A DNA stretch of 64,000 nucleotides. It comes from RPRC01 sp034933285 (lineage in GTDB: Bacteria > Desulfobacterota > Desulfuromonadia > Geobacterales > Geobacteraceae). Location: the NCBI GenBank assembly GCA_034933285.1, contig JAYFNT010000008.1, forward strand, positions 1 through 64,000, given 5' to 3'. Below are positions 42,957-52,226 of the stretch, piece after piece. How positions within the stretch are numbered: position 1 is the first letter of the stretch; each line of letters opens with the position of its first letter. Both the position numbers and the translations under genes were made by a program. The notes under the pieces are model-generated. The model ran no database searches. It was not told where the DNA came from and saw only the letters and a list, made by a program, of their open reading frames with translations.

Positions 42957-43772
42957 TCACCCTGCCTGAACCCGCTCCACGAGCTTTCTATATTCGGAAA
43001 CGTATTCCGGCTTGTTTTCCTTGTAAAGCACGCCGGTGATAACCTTTCCCCGAAGCTGTTCGGCGGTCATCTTTTCCGCGGCTGATATTGGAACCGCCAC
43101 CTCTTTCAAATGGTTCATCATCTCGATCACCGACTTGTACTTGTTGCGCCTTCCATATGTCGTGGGGCAGCTGTCCAGAATTTCCACAACGGAAAAACCT
43201 TTGTGACGCATCGCTTCAGTCAGTATCCTGTCGATCTGGGAAGCATGGAATGCAGTACCCCGCGCAACGAATGTTGCTCCAGCGCCAATGGCAAGTTTGG
43301 CGATGTCGAAGGGTGGGTCCGGATTTCCATAGGGAGTCGTGGACGCCTTGGCGCCGGTGGGAGTGGTCGGGGAGAATTGCCCGCCGGTCATGCCGTAGAT
43401 GTTGTTGTTCATTATGAGATAAGTGATGTCTATGTTCCTGCGGCAGGCATGAATGAAATGATTGCCGCCGATGGCAACGCCGTCGCCGTCACCGCCGACG
43501 CAAATGACGTTCATTTCAGGCTTGGCCATCTTGATTCCGGTGGCAAACGCCACTCCCCTGCCATGAGTCGTGTGCAGGGTGCAGAAGTCCACGTAACCGG
43601 GCAAACGGGAAGCACAGCCGATTCCGGATACGATGGAGGTCATGTCCTTGCTGAACCCGACCGCGTCAATGGCGCGGATCAGCCCTTTCATGACGATGCC
43701 GTGGCCGCAGCCCGGGCACCAGATATGCGGCAGTTTGCCAGGCCGGATATATTTGCCATAATCAAAGCCCAT
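42957..43772 (-). CDS. korB: 2-oxoglutarate:ferredoxin oxidoreductase, beta (TPP) subunit
   Basis: The 271-residue protein has the TPP-binding region GGDGDGVAIGGNHFIHACRRN with IMNNNIYGMTGGQ, and near its start the cysteine segment HIWCPGCGHGIVMKGL. The related C-terminal end lacks a ferredoxin domain, as in the four-subunit Kor type. It starts 3 bp after korA ends, with GGAGGTG upstream. Confidence 0.95.
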   Translation of the reverse strand: MGFDYGKYIRPGKLPHIWCPGCGHGIVMKGLIRAIDAVGFSKDMTSIVSGIGCASRLPGYVDFCTLHTTHGRGVAFATGIKMAKPEMNVICVGGDGDGVAIGGNHFIHACRRNIDITYLIMNNNIYGMTGGQFSPTTPTGAKASTTPYGNPDPPFDIAKLAIGAGATFVARGTAFHASQIDRILTEAMRHKGFSVVEILDSCPTTYGRRNKYKSVIEMMNHLKEVAVPISAAEKMTAEQLRGKVITGVLYKENKPEYVSEYRKLVERVQAG

Positions 43773-43775
43773 TAT

Positions 43776-44909
43776 CTACAACACCTCCCTGATACCGGCC
43801 AGAATCTGGGCCGGGCCTATGGGTTCGCCGTCCACGCGGAAAATTCCCGATACCGGCGTCATACCTTTCACGCACCTGCGTACCTCGTGCAACGTCATTC
43901 CAAGATTCATCTCCGGAGTTATGATGGCTTTTACGCGGGACGCCAGATCGGCGATCTGTTTCTCAGGGAATGGCCAGTAGGTGATAATCCGAAAGAGTCC
44001 TGCCCGTATTCCGTTTTTTCTCGCCTCGTTTACGGCAAACCTTGCCGAACGCGACGTGGAACCGAAAGCGACAATGGCTATATCCGCGTCTTCAAGCAGA
44101 TATTCCTCCCAGGTAACTATCTCATCGACAGCATTCTCGATCTTGCGCACCTGGCGTTCTTCTTCGGCCTGCACGATGCTGGCGCGTGTCGTGGGGAATC
44201 CGTCCTCAGCCTTGTTGAGCCCTGTCACGTGGAAACGGTATCCGGAACCGAAGGCCGCCAATGGAGGCACATCGCCGAAACTGGTGTCGTAAGGCCGGTA
44301 ATCCGCTGGCGAAACGGTCGGCGCTGTCCGGTTCACAACTGCCAGCTCTCCCGGTTCCGGGAACACGATTCTTTCCCGCATGTGGGCGACGATCTCATCG
44401 GGCATGACGGTTACGGGTGTGCGGAACTTCTCGGACAGGTTGAACGCCCTGACCGTTTCGGTAAAGAGTTCCTGAACCGATGCCGGAACGAGACAGATGG
44501 CGGGATGGTCGCCGTGAGTGCCCCATTTCGCCTGCATGACGTCCGACTGGCTGGGACCGGTAGGCATGCCGGTGGACGGCCCGCCGCGCATCACGTTGAT
44601 GATCACGCAGGGCACCTCTGTAATGCAGGCATACCCTATGTTTTCCTGCTTGAGTGAAAACCCGGGCCCGGAAGTCGCGGTAAGCGCCTTCACCCCGGTG
44701 AGCGAAGCGCCTATGACCGCGGCCATGGCCCCGATCTCGTCTTCCATCTGTATGAATGATCCGCCCAACTTGGGCAGCTCGGCCGACAGCACCTCTGCCA
44801 CCTCGGTGGACGGCGTTATGGGATAACCCGCAAAAAACCTGCACCCGGCGTAAATGGCGCCATGAGCGCAGGCCTCGTTGCCCTGCATGAAAGCCACCTT
44901 CTTCGACAC
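43776..44909 (-). CDS. korA: 2-oxoglutarate:ferredoxin oxidoreductase, alpha subunit
   Basis: The GTG start has GGAGG five bases upstream. The 377-residue protein opens KVAFMQGNEACAHGAIYAGC and carries FFAGYPITPSTEVAE, TSGPGFSLKQENIGYA and GPSTGMPTGPSQSDVM, the alpha-subunit pyrimidine-binding motifs that distinguish Kor/Vor-type enzymes. It is the larger catalytic partner of KorB. Confidence 0.95.
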   Translation of the reverse strand: MSKKVAFMQGNEACAHGAIYAGCRFFAGYPITPSTEVAEVLSAELPKLGGSFIQMEDEIGAMAAVIGASLTGVKALTATSGPGFSLKQENIGYACITEVPCVIINVMRGGPSTGMPTGPSQSDVMQAKWGTHGDHPAICLVPASVQELFTETVRAFNLSEKFRTPVTVMPDEIVAHMRERIVFPEPGELAVVNRTAPTVSPADYRPYDTSFGDVPPLAAFGSGYRFHVTGLNKAEDGFPTTRASIVQAEEERQVRKIENAVDEIVTWEEYLLEDADIAIVAFGSTSRSARFAVNEARKNGIRAGLFRIITYWPFPEKQIADLASRVKAIITPEMNLGMTLHEVRRCVKGMTPVSGIFRVDGEPIGPAQILAGIREVL

Positions 44910-44924
44910 GATTTCCTCCGGACT

Positions 44925-45119
44925 CTACTGGGTAACGGTGACCGCAAAATCGGGACACCTCAGTTCGCACTGCATGCAGGCAATACATGCCTCCGGGTTC
45001 TTCACCACCGCGGTGAAGCCGCGCATTTCGAAAACGCTTGTCGGACAGAACTCGACACAGATGTGGCAACCCTTGCAGTATCGTTCATTGACTACAACCA
45101 CAGGTTTTTTCTTTTCCAT
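44925..45119 (-). CDS. korD: 2-oxoglutarate:ferredoxin oxidoreductase, delta (2x4Fe-4S) subunit
   Basis: The small protein (64 residues from ATG 45119) has two 4Fe-4S motifs, CKGCHICVEFCP and CIACMQCELRCP. It passes electrons from the TPP site to external ferredoxin. Start choice is uncertain: in-frame ATG 45128 and TTG 45137 also exist, and AAAGG at 45130-45134 suits the 45119 start by spacing. It follows mdh by 27 bp. Confidence 0.92.
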   Translation of the reverse strand: MEKKKPVVVVNERYCKGCHICVEFCPTSVFEMRGFTAVVKNPEACIACMQCELRCPDFAVTVTQ

Positions 45120-45146
45120 TAACTCCATGCCTTTCAAAGCTGGAAC

Positions 45147-46097
45147 TCATAAATTCAAGCCGTCTACCAGTGATTTGACATGGCAGATAGACTCTTCGAA
45201 CATGGCCCTCTCCTCTTCGTTCAATTCCAGCTCAATTATTTTCTCGATCCCGGATGCGCCTATGATGCAGGGGACACCCACGAAGTAACCGTTTACACCG
45301 TACTCACCCTCCAGCAAGGCACAAACGGGAAGCACCCGCTTGCGGTCGTACAGTATGGCCTCGGCCATGGCCAGTGCGGAAAAGGCGGGAGATATGAAAG
45401 CGGAATTTTTCATCAACCCGACTATTTCGCCACCGGCGCGGCGCGTTCTGTCCACCAGTTCCTTCATGACCTCTCCCGCGCGCTCCGCGCCGAATTTCTG
45501 TTCGAGCAGTACGGAAGCCGGAATTCCGGAGACATTCGCGAACCGGACTAGCGGGACCATGTCGTCGCCATGGCCACCCAGCACCAAGGCACGCACATCC
45601 TGCACCGACACGCCGAGTTCGGCAGCGATGAAGGCAGAAAAACGGGCCGAATCCAGAACCCCGGCCATACCCATGATCCTGTTGCGGGGAAACCCTGTTA
45701 TCTTCCTGCACAGGGTCACCATTGCATCAAGCGGATTGGTCAGCACGATCACAATTGTATCGGGAGCCTTGTCACGTATCAGCTCCGACACCCCTGTCAT
45801 TATCTTGGCGTTCACGGTAATGAGGTCGTCGCGGCTCATGCCGGGCTTCCTGGGTAAACCGGCAGTAACGACGATCAGGTCCGCGCCACGAATGTCCTCG
45901 GGATCACTGCTTCCCAAAAGGCGGCAGTCATACCCATCGACAGGGCCGGCCTCGAAAATGTCGAGCATCTTGCCTTGAGGAAGATCCTTCACCACATCGT
46001 ACAGCACCACGTCGCCCAGTTCCCTCTGAGCCATGAGGTGAGCCAGGGTACCGCCAATCTGGCCACCACCGATCAGGGCAATTCTCCTGCGTGCCAT
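45147..46097 (-). CDS. mdh: Malate dehydrogenase
   Basis: The 316-residue protein has the NAD site ALIGGGQIGGTLAHL, VVTAGLPRKPGMSRDDLI, the catalytic HGD segment LGGHGDDMVPLVR, and VLTNPLDAMV. It is of the LDH-like MDH type found in many anaerobes. GGGAGGAG precedes the ATG. It is the second gene of icd-mdh-korDABC. Confidence 0.96.
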   Translation of the reverse strand: MARRRIALIGGGQIGGTLAHLMAQRELGDVVLYDVVKDLPQGKMLDIFEAGPVDGYDCRLLGSSDPEDIRGADLIVVTAGLPRKPGMSRDDLITVNAKIMTGVSELIRDKAPDTIVIVLTNPLDAMVTLCRKITGFPRNRIMGMAGVLDSARFSAFIAAELGVSVQDVRALVLGGHGDDMVPLVRFANVSGIPASVLLEQKFGAERAGEVMKELVDRTRRAGGEIVGLMKNSAFISPAFSALAMAEAILYDRKRVLPVCALLEGEYGVNGYFVGVPCIIGASGIEKIIELELNEEERAMFEESICHVKSLVDGLNL

Positions 46098-46196
46098 CAG
46101 CTCCTCCCGTCATCTGCGCATAGTAATGCCGCATCATTCCATGTTCAAGGTTGATGGATCGATCGGGATGCGGACGTTGCCCTGAAAGTGTTGCGA

Positions 46197-47606
46197 CTAC
46201 AGGTTGGCTATGAGTTCGTCCGCGAATTCAGAGCATTTCAGCTCTGCCACCCCTTCCATGCCTTCCGCACGCATAAGCCGCGCGAAATCGTAGGTAACCC
46301 TGCGGCTGCCGATTGTACGGTCAAGAGAAGCGTTTATCAGCCCGGCAGCCTCTTTCCAGCCCAGATATTCAAACATCATTACCCCGGAAAGGATAACGGA
46401 ACCGGGGTTGACCTTGTCCAGATTGGCATACTTGGGTGCTGTTCCGTGGGTCGCCTCGAAGATGGCGTGTCCCGTCCTGTAATTGATATTGCCTCCCGGA
46501 GCTATGCCGATGCCTCCTATCTGGGCAGCCAATGCATCAGAAAGATAATCGCCGTTTAAGTTGGTGGTGGCGATGACATCGAATTCGTCAGCGCGGGTTA
46601 TGGTCTGCTGAAGTGTGATGTCCGCAATGGAATCCTTGATCAGCAGCATGCTTTTCCACTTGCCGTCGCCATGGGTCGGCCACAAGGCAAGGGTGTCCGC
46701 CACTTCCTTCACGACCGCCTCTTTCTGTGCGGGCGTCATGTTATCATAACCCGGCTCGATAGAACGAGCATTATCTTCGGCCGACATAAGGGGCTCGCGT
46801 TCCTTGTTGCCGATGATCCAGGATTCACGCTGGGAAACGGTGCGGTCACGGTATCTGGAAGCCGCAAGTTCGTAGCTCCAGTTCTTGAAAGCGCCCTCGG
46901 TGTATTTCATGATATTACCTTTGTGGACCAGTGTCACCGATTTTCTGCCGTTTTTCAGGGCGTATTCAATGGCGGCTTCCATGAGCCTTACGGACCCGTC
47001 CCTTGAAACCGGCTTGATGCCGATTGCAGAGGTTTCGGGAAAGCGGATCTTCGTGACCCCCATTTCCTTACGGAGAAATTCGATAATCTTTTTTGCCTCG
47101 GGTGATTCGGCCTGCCATTCCACGCCGGCATAGATGTCTTCGGTGTTCTCGCGAAAGATCACCATGTCCACCAGCTCCGGCCTCTTAACCGGAGACGGCA
47201 CACCCTTGATGAACCGGACCGGGCGGAGACAGACGTAGAGGTCCAGTTCCTGCCGGAGCGCAACGTTCAGTGAACGGATGCCCCCGCCGATCGGGGTCGT
47301 GAGCGGGCCCTTCATACCGACAAGATATTCCCTGAACGCCGCAAGAGTCTCCTCCGGAAGCCAGCCGAGCCCCTTGTTGAAGGATTTTTCACCGGCAAAT
47401 ACCTCCATCCAGTCGATTTTCCTCTTTCCGGAATACGCCTTTGCAACCGCGGCATCCAGCACACGCACCGCGGCTCGCCAGATGTCGGGACCGGTGCCGT
47501 CGCCTTCTATGAAAGGTATGACCGGGTTGTCGGGAACCTGCAGCACCCCGTTATCTATGGTTATTTTTCCGCCAGCGGCGGGCTTTACTTCATTTGAATT
47601 TGTCAT
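46197..47606 (-). CDS. icd: Isocitrate dehydrogenase (NADP-dependent)
   Basis: ATG 47606 (MTNSNEVKPAAGGKITIDNG) has GGAG seven bases upstream. The 469-residue protein is a prokaryotic type I enzyme: PVIPFIEGDGTGPDIW, the serine loop GGGIRSLNVALRQELDLYVCLRPVR, IFRENTEDIYAGVEW, and GTAPKYANLDKVNPGSVILS. In bacterial enzymes the Ser of the first loop can be phosphorylated. It makes 2-oxoglutarate for the Kor enzyme encoded downstream. Confidence 0.96.
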   Translation of the reverse strand: MTNSNEVKPAAGGKITIDNGVLQVPDNPVIPFIEGDGTGPDIWRAAVRVLDAAVAKAYSGKRKIDWMEVFAGEKSFNKGLGWLPEETLAAFREYLVGMKGPLTTPIGGGIRSLNVALRQELDLYVCLRPVRFIKGVPSPVKRPELVDMVIFRENTEDIYAGVEWQAESPEAKKIIEFLRKEMGVTKIRFPETSAIGIKPVSRDGSVRLMEAAIEYALKNGRKSVTLVHKGNIMKYTEGAFKNWSYELAASRYRDRTVSQRESWIIGNKEREPLMSAEDNARSIEPGYDNMTPAQKEAVVKEVADTLALWPTHGDGKWKSMLLIKDSIADITLQQTITRADEFDVIATTNLNGDYLSDALAAQIGGIGIAPGGNINYRTGHAIFEATHGTAPKYANLDKVNPGSVILSGVMMFEYLGWKEAAGLINASLDRTIGSRRVTYDFARLMRAEGMEGVAELKCSEFADELIANL

Positions 47607-47640
47607 TTGTGCACTCCAGTTTGCTGATTGCATGTCAGAA

Positions 47641-47744
47641 ATCCGCCCCCCTCACCCGGGCTGCGCCCGCCCTCTCCCTTGATGGCGAGGGCATGCTTAA
47701 AAAACCTTTTCCATTGAGGGAGAAGGTGGCCCGCAGGGGCGGAT
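47641..47744. repeat. Nested palindromic element upstream of icd
   Basis: Outer arms ATCCGCCCC (47641-47649) and GGGGCGGAT (47736-47744) enclose two imperfect palindromes with a TTGAkGG centre. The first, at 47670-47691, is identical over 22 bases to the one at 42807-42828. The second, CCTTTTCCATTGAGGGAGAA then GG, is at 47706-47727. The whole 104-bp unit could fold as one branched structure between the DUF4254 gene and icd. Confidence 0.75.
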
Positions 47745-47753
47745 GAGTGGGGC

Positions 47754-48365
47754 TCATCCTTTCGTTCCCTTACCGTAGAGTTCCGGGTTGAGCGTCGGGT
47801 CGTTGTACATTTTGAACTGGCGATAGATTTTCATCTTTTTTCTTCCAGCAAGATAATCGCACAGCAGTCTTTCCAGCGCAAAAAAAAGATCGGATCTCTG
47901 AGCCCTCAGCGTATCAAGCCGTTGCCGGGAACGCTCCCTGTGCTCCTGCGTGATATCCGTCCTCATCGTATCTTCATGCATGTGGTAGATTTTGAGGGTA
48001 AGTATGGATATCCGGTCAACGATGCTTCCCGGCGTTTCCGAATTAAAATCTTCCGACTGATCCGGTATGTCCTTACTGCCAAGCCATGAGGCGATCTGCT
48101 CGTCCAATCGCTCGATAAGGTCATTTCTCTGCTGGTTAAGAACGTCAATTTTGCGCTTTACCGAGGCGATGACGCCGTCATCCACATCAGTGCGCCTGGC
48201 CTTGTCCTCTTCGTGCCACAACAGGTAGTTCTTGCGGCACAGCTCAAGCGCCAGTGGATTCAGATCAGCCCCGGCTTTCGCACAGCCGTCCGGCTCATCA
48301 TGCCAGAAGCCGATGCAGCAGTCAAAAAAATCAGGCAGGCGCGTAAGGCGCAATTCCTCAATCAT
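47754..48365 (-). CDS. DUF4254-type protein
   Basis: The 203-residue, mostly helical, charged protein has NYLLWHEEDKARRTDVDD near residue 45 and repeated helical pairs afterwards, as in DUF4254 proteins that accompany LPS heptosyltransferase genes. No catalytic motif is visible. It overlaps the GT9 gene by eight bases, and GGAG lies five bases before the ATG. Function unknown. Confidence 0.65.
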   Translation of the reverse strand: MIEELRLTRLPDFFDCCIGFWHDEPDGCAKAGADLNPLALELCRKNYLLWHEEDKARRTDVDDGVIASVKRKIDVLNQQRNDLIERLDEQIASWLGSKDIPDQSEDFNSETPGSIVDRISILTLKIYHMHEDTMRTDITQEHRERSRQRLDTLRAQRSDLFFALERLLCDYLAGRKKMKIYRQFKMYNDPTLNPELYGKGTKG

Positions 48366-49398
48366 TTATTCTCCGTTCTTGATTTGCTTGATTATCCAAC
48401 ATTTGTGACAGTTCCGCAAACACTTCGTCCACGGTGATGCTTTCCATGCAGAGACGGAACACCGGATTCACGCACTTGAAGCTGTTGCAGGGGCAGCAAT
48501 CGAGTTCATCGTGAATCACGATCCGATGCCCATCACCTATGGGCCCGCTTCTGAGCGGGCTTATGGGTCCGTAGAGAGCCAGGGCCGGCGTTCCGACAGC
48601 CGCAGCAATGTGCATGGGGCCGGTGTCGCCAGTAATGAGAACTTCGACCCTTTTCAGCAGGGCGCCTAATTCCCCCAAAGTGCAACCGGTCAGATCATGG
48701 GCCTTGTTCCTCATCCCGGATTGTATCTCATCGGCAAGCTTTTTCTCATCAGGACTTCCCAGAATGATTACCTCGGTCCCCATCCGCTCTATGACGCGAT
48801 CGGCAAGCTCGGCGAACCGATCCAGGGGCCAGCACTTGCACAGATGATTCGTTCCCGGGTTGAACGCGACAATCCTGCGCCCATGAATAGCTGCGCTGTC
48901 AAGCACTTCTTCGGCCCTTTTTTGATCCCTCGTCGACGGAAAGAAATCAAGCTTCCTGTCAGCCTTCTCCGTGTCGATACCAAGGGCTGTCAGCGGCCCC
49001 AAGTGGTTCTCCACGGCATGCATCAAACGCTTGCGCGATTTGTGGTAGACCAGCACCCGGCACGGAAACGCGGAGGATGCCAGGAACCACCCCTTCAGGT
49101 TGCTGCGCTGGTAGTTAAGCACCAGGTCGAAGCGCCGTGCATGAAGTTCTTTCCATAGTCCTAGCAAACCCTTGAGCGATTTATGGGCGCCTTTTTTCTC
49201 GAACACGATGGATTCATGGACAAAGGGGTTGTTTTCGAAAATCGTCGTGCTCAGCCTGGAACCGACCAGCATGGTCACTTTGGCGTGGGGAAATCTTTCC
49301 TTCAAAGCGCGGACCACGGGCGTGAGATGCAGCAGATCGCCTATTGCGCCGGGTTTTATAATGAGAATGTTTTTGAATCCGTTATTTCCCGATTCCAC
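48358..49398 (-). CDS. Glycosyltransferase family 9 (heptosyltransferase-like)
   Basis: The 346-residue protein has the GT9 pattern NILIIKPGAIGDLLHLTPVVRAL at the start, a central RRIVAFNPGTNHLCKCWP, and VLITGDTGPMHIAAAVGTPALALYGP in the C-terminal Rossmann domain. Such enzymes add heptose or related sugars to the LPS core at the cytoplasmic face. Cysteines near the C-terminus (CCPCNSFKC) are an addition often seen in this subgroup. GTG start. Confidence 0.92.
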   Translation of the reverse strand: MESGNNGFKNILIIKPGAIGDLLHLTPVVRALKERFPHAKVTMLVGSRLSTTIFENNPFVHESIVFEKKGAHKSLKGLLGLWKELHARRFDLVLNYQRSNLKGWFLASSAFPCRVLVYHKSRKRLMHAVENHLGPLTALGIDTEKADRKLDFFPSTRDQKRAEEVLDSAAIHGRRIVAFNPGTNHLCKCWPLDRFAELADRVIERMGTEVIILGSPDEKKLADEIQSGMRNKAHDLTGCTLGELGALLKRVEVLITGDTGPMHIAAAVGTPALALYGPISPLRSGPIGDGHRIVIHDELDCCPCNSFKCVNPVFRLCMESITVDEVFAELSQMLDNQANQERRIND

Positions 49399-49483
49399 GA
49401 ATATCCCGTTTCTTCAATCACCCGGCATGACGGTTGCGAACGTTGGCCAAAAGAGTCGCCCAATCTAGGTGATCAGGTATGCC

Positions 49484-50425
49484 TTATACAAAATTTTTTA
49501 CTATTCGAGCAATTCTTCTCGGCAGCAGACATATTAAATGTACAACTGTTTTGGGATAGTCAATTGAAAATGATATAAAATTGGAGATTTTCTTGTAAGT
49601 TTCGTAGTTCAGGATATTCAGCTTCCTGAAAACCAGCAACCCTCTGAGAGAGAAAAGCCCTGATTTTATTCCATGGTTCTTGATGCATTTCATTTTTGTG
49701 TCAAGGTCGTAGGAAGGCGGCAATGAAAATATGAAATTCGCCCACCTTCTCACCCATATTTCAAAGGTTTGGTTCAGCCAGCTTTCTTTAGCAACGTCTT
49801 TTAAGGATATGGGCTGCACAGAAAGAGTTTCAACCCAATGGATGAGAAACCGTTTACGAGCGATATATTCGAAAATAATACCAGTTTGCAAGAAATTGGT
49901 ATCGCGGTAACGCTCGAAATCGGCTTTGGCTATGAGTTGAGAGTTATAAACAAGACTCGCGAGACAGGTCATGTGCCAGCCTAAATCCGACAACAGCTTA
50001 TTCTGATCCGAATAATCCTGTCGCGGTACGTCACACACTCTGTTTATAACATTGAAAACGATGACATCATATGTTTTTTCCCGGGCGGGCACAACATCAT
50101 AGAAATAGTCCAGCATCTCAGCGGATATTTGATAAGTATCGCCTAAAAGCCAGACATAATCGGTTTCCGGATATTTGAGGGCACGTTCGAAATTCCTGTC
50201 AGGTCCTATATTTGATTCATTGCAGTGATAATCAATAAGTGGGTATTCTTTGATTCTATTTCTTACAACCTCTGCTGTAGCGTCTGTCGATGCGTTGTCA
50301 AACACAAATATCCGGATATTATACGTTTTCGCTAAAGGAATATGAACCTGCAGGCAATGGTCGAGAAATTCAGATCGATTGTAAGTGGGGATAACTATGG
50401 AAAGATGTTGATCGGCTTGCATCAT
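49484..50425 (-). CDS. Family 2 glycosyltransferase
   Basis: ATG 50425 opens MMQADQHLSIVIPTYNRSEF. The roughly 313-residue protein has the GT-A signatures VFDNASTDATAEVVRNRI and the acidic LLGDTYQI in place of DxD. No transmembrane helix is clear. It would transfer one sugar onto an O-antigen or core intermediate. Start choice is uncertain because the ribosome site is weak; a TTG at 50455 has none. Confidence 0.85.
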   Translation of the reverse strand: MMQADQHLSIVIPTYNRSEFLDHCLQVHIPLAKTYNIRIFVFDNASTDATAEVVRNRIKEYPLIDYHCNESNIGPDRNFERALKYPETDYVWLLGDTYQISAEMLDYFYDVVPAREKTYDVIVFNVINRVCDVPRQDYSDQNKLLSDLGWHMTCLASLVYNSQLIAKADFERYRDTNFLQTGIIFEYIARKRFLIHWVETLSVQPISLKDVAKESWLNQTFEIWVRRWANFIFSLPPSYDLDTKMKCIKNHGIKSGLFSLRGLLVFRKLNILNYETYKKISNFISFSIDYPKTVVHLICLLPRRIARIVKNFV

Positions 50426-50487
50426 TTTGAACCCGTATATTTGAGAGTCGTGCAAATCGCGGCAGCGTCAAGTTGTCAACGACAGCG

Positions 50488-51570
50488 CTAATGCATCAAG
50501 CTTTTCAATGTTCTGGTATATTCCTCGAGGGTTTCAGCCAGTTCGCTCTCGGAAAAATCAACAACTTTTTCAAAGGAATGGTTCTCCTTCATCAAGACAA
50601 TCACCAGGCCATCCCCTACTCTTTTTTTGTCCTGTTTCATGGCCTTGAGTATCCCATCGAATTCAAGTTGTGCAGGCATTACCGCATTCCCCAACAGTTT
50701 CGAAAAAAGATGGGTGTTCAGCAAACCGGACTTTTCCGCCGAAAGCAGTCCGCGTTTCTTGGAGACAATGTTGGCAAACATCATTCCGAAAACTACCGAG
50801 GTACCATGCGGCACCGAATAATTGCTCACCGATTCCAGTGCATGGCCAAAGCAATGACCGAAATTGAGAAGGTTCCTCCTGCCGGTATCGAATTCATCCC
50901 CTTCCATGTAACTCTGTTTAACCTGGAGGGAAGAGAAAATAGCATGTTCCAGCACGCCCAGATTTCTCTGCAGCAATAACGGAAGCTGTTCGATCATATG
51001 CGATGTCATGAGCTCGCCGCCCATTAAATGCAGCTTTGCCACCTCGCCGAGACCGCTTGAGAAGTCGGCCTTTTGCAAACTGTTCAAAAACGGAGTATGG
51101 ACAAGAATCCGGGAAGGGGGATAAAACGTACCGGCAAGGTTCTTGAACCCCTTGAAATTCAGCGATGTCTTGCTCCCTATGCAGCTATCTGCCTGAGCGA
51201 GCAATGTTGTGGGCACAAACACCCAATTTATCCCCCGATAGAGCGTGGAAGCGGTAAACCCGGTCACGTCCTGGACAATGCCCCCCCCGATGGAAACCAG
51301 GGTCATATTCTTTTTAACCGAGCGTTCCATGAATTTTTCATAAAGCTCTTCCACACTTTTCAGGCATTTCCGCTCTTCACTGACAGGAAAAACTATCAGG
51401 CCTTCCCTCGGCAAATCTTTGAAACAGGTCTCAGCGTATATCCGCCATACATTGCTATCTATGACATACATGCAGTCTCTCGGGTTTTCCAGGGCTCCCT
51501 TTAGACCTTCCTCATCAAGAAAACGGGCTTCATATTCACGCAATTTGGACTGCAGCCTGATTATTTGCAA
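50488..51570 (-). CDS. 3-dehydroquinate-synthase homologue in a polysaccharide cluster
   Basis: TTG at 51570 is the likely start: GGAGG is six bases upstream and the gene then overlaps the SDR by ten bases. The 360-residue protein keeps the sugar-phosphate cyclase set. NAD region GGGIVQDVTGF; LAQADSCIGSKTSLN with the Asp and Lys of DHQS; FKNLAGTFYPP with the Lys-Asn pair; GLGEVAKL (metal Glu); RRNLLNFGHCFGHALE (Arg, Asn and two His); VPHGTSV (metal His). That pattern is closer to true DHQS than to the EVS or DOIS cyclases. Its place among sugar genes argues for a modified substrate rather than the shikimate pathway, but a housekeeping aroB cannot be excluded. Confidence 0.8.
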   Translation of the reverse strand: MQIIRLQSKLREYEARFLDEEGLKGALENPRDCMYVIDSNVWRIYAETCFKDLPREGLIVFPVSEERKCLKSVEELYEKFMERSVKKNMTLVSIGGGIVQDVTGFTASTLYRGINWVFVPTTLLAQADSCIGSKTSLNFKGFKNLAGTFYPPSRILVHTPFLNSLQKADFSSGLGEVAKLHLMGGELMTSHMIEQLPLLLQRNLGVLEHAIFSSLQVKQSYMEGDEFDTGRRNLLNFGHCFGHALESVSNYSVPHGTSVVFGMMFANIVSKKRGLLSAEKSGLLNTHLFSKLLGNAVMPAQLEFDGILKAMKQDKKRVGDGLVIVLMKENHSFEKVVDFSESELAETLEEYTRTLKSLMH

Positions 51571-52226
51571 GTAAAACCTCCATCCACCACGATGGTCTGA
51601 CCGGTGAGATAGGTGTTCCGCTCCGAACAAAGAAAAGTGACCACCTCCGCAATTTCAGCCGGTTCTGCAAGCCGTCCCATGGGGATGGCCGAGCATATTT
51701 CCCCCAGGTCCTTTTCGTTGTTGTTCTGCCTAGTCAACTCGGTCATCACGTATCCGGGCGCGACACTATTGACGAGGATGTCGTACGGCGCCAGTTCGAT
51801 GGCCAATGTTTTCGTCATGCCTATAATAGCTGCTTTGGTAGTCGTATACAGCAGGCGGCGTTCTTTGGAAACAATCCCGAAAATTGAGCTTATGTTTACA
51901 ATTCTGCCATGGCCGCCGGCTTTCATGCGGGAAGCGAGTCCCTGCACCAAACGCATGGGTGCAAAGAGGTTCACCTGGGTCATTGTCTGCGCCTTTTCTG
52001 GTGATATTTCATCAATCCCCGCCAGATAATTGATTCCGGCATTGTTCACTAGTATGTGGATGTCTTGGTCAAGGGATGCCAGGAAAGAGTCGATGGAATC
52101 GTTGGAAAGCAGATTCAATTCTTCCCGACGCGGTGCAAGAACGGCTAAGCCGTCCATTTCCAATCTTTTCCTGATAGCAGCTCCGATACCACGCGAGGCT
52201 CCGGTTACAAGGGCGGTTCTTGCCAT
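51561..52226 (-). CDS. Short-chain dehydrogenase/reductase
   Basis: The 221-residue protein has the SDR cofactor motif TGASRGIGAAI, NNAGIN, and the catalytic Ser...YTTTK (NISSIFGIVSKERRLLYTTTKAA). It resembles FabG-type reductases, but the genes around it point to a sugar or carbocycle substrate. Its ATG shares a base with the aldolase stop (TAATG), and its end overlaps the DHQS-like gene by ten bases. Confidence 0.9.
   Translation of the reverse strand: MARTALVTGASRGIGAAIRKRLEMDGLAVLAPRREELNLLSNDSIDSFLASLDQDIHILVNNAGINYLAGIDEISPEKAQTMTQVNLFAPMRLVQGLASRMKAGGHGRIVNISSIFGIVSKERRLLYTTTKAAIIGMTKTLAIELAPYDILVNSVAPGYVMTELTRQNNNEKDLGEICSAIPMGRLAEPAEIAEVVTFLCSERNTYLTGQTIVVDGGFTCK

Noticed and set aside
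43110..44657. 515-codon plus-strand frame opposite korA and korB
   Set aside because: Fully antisense to two enzymes with clear active-site motifs. It has no domain and no ribosome site.
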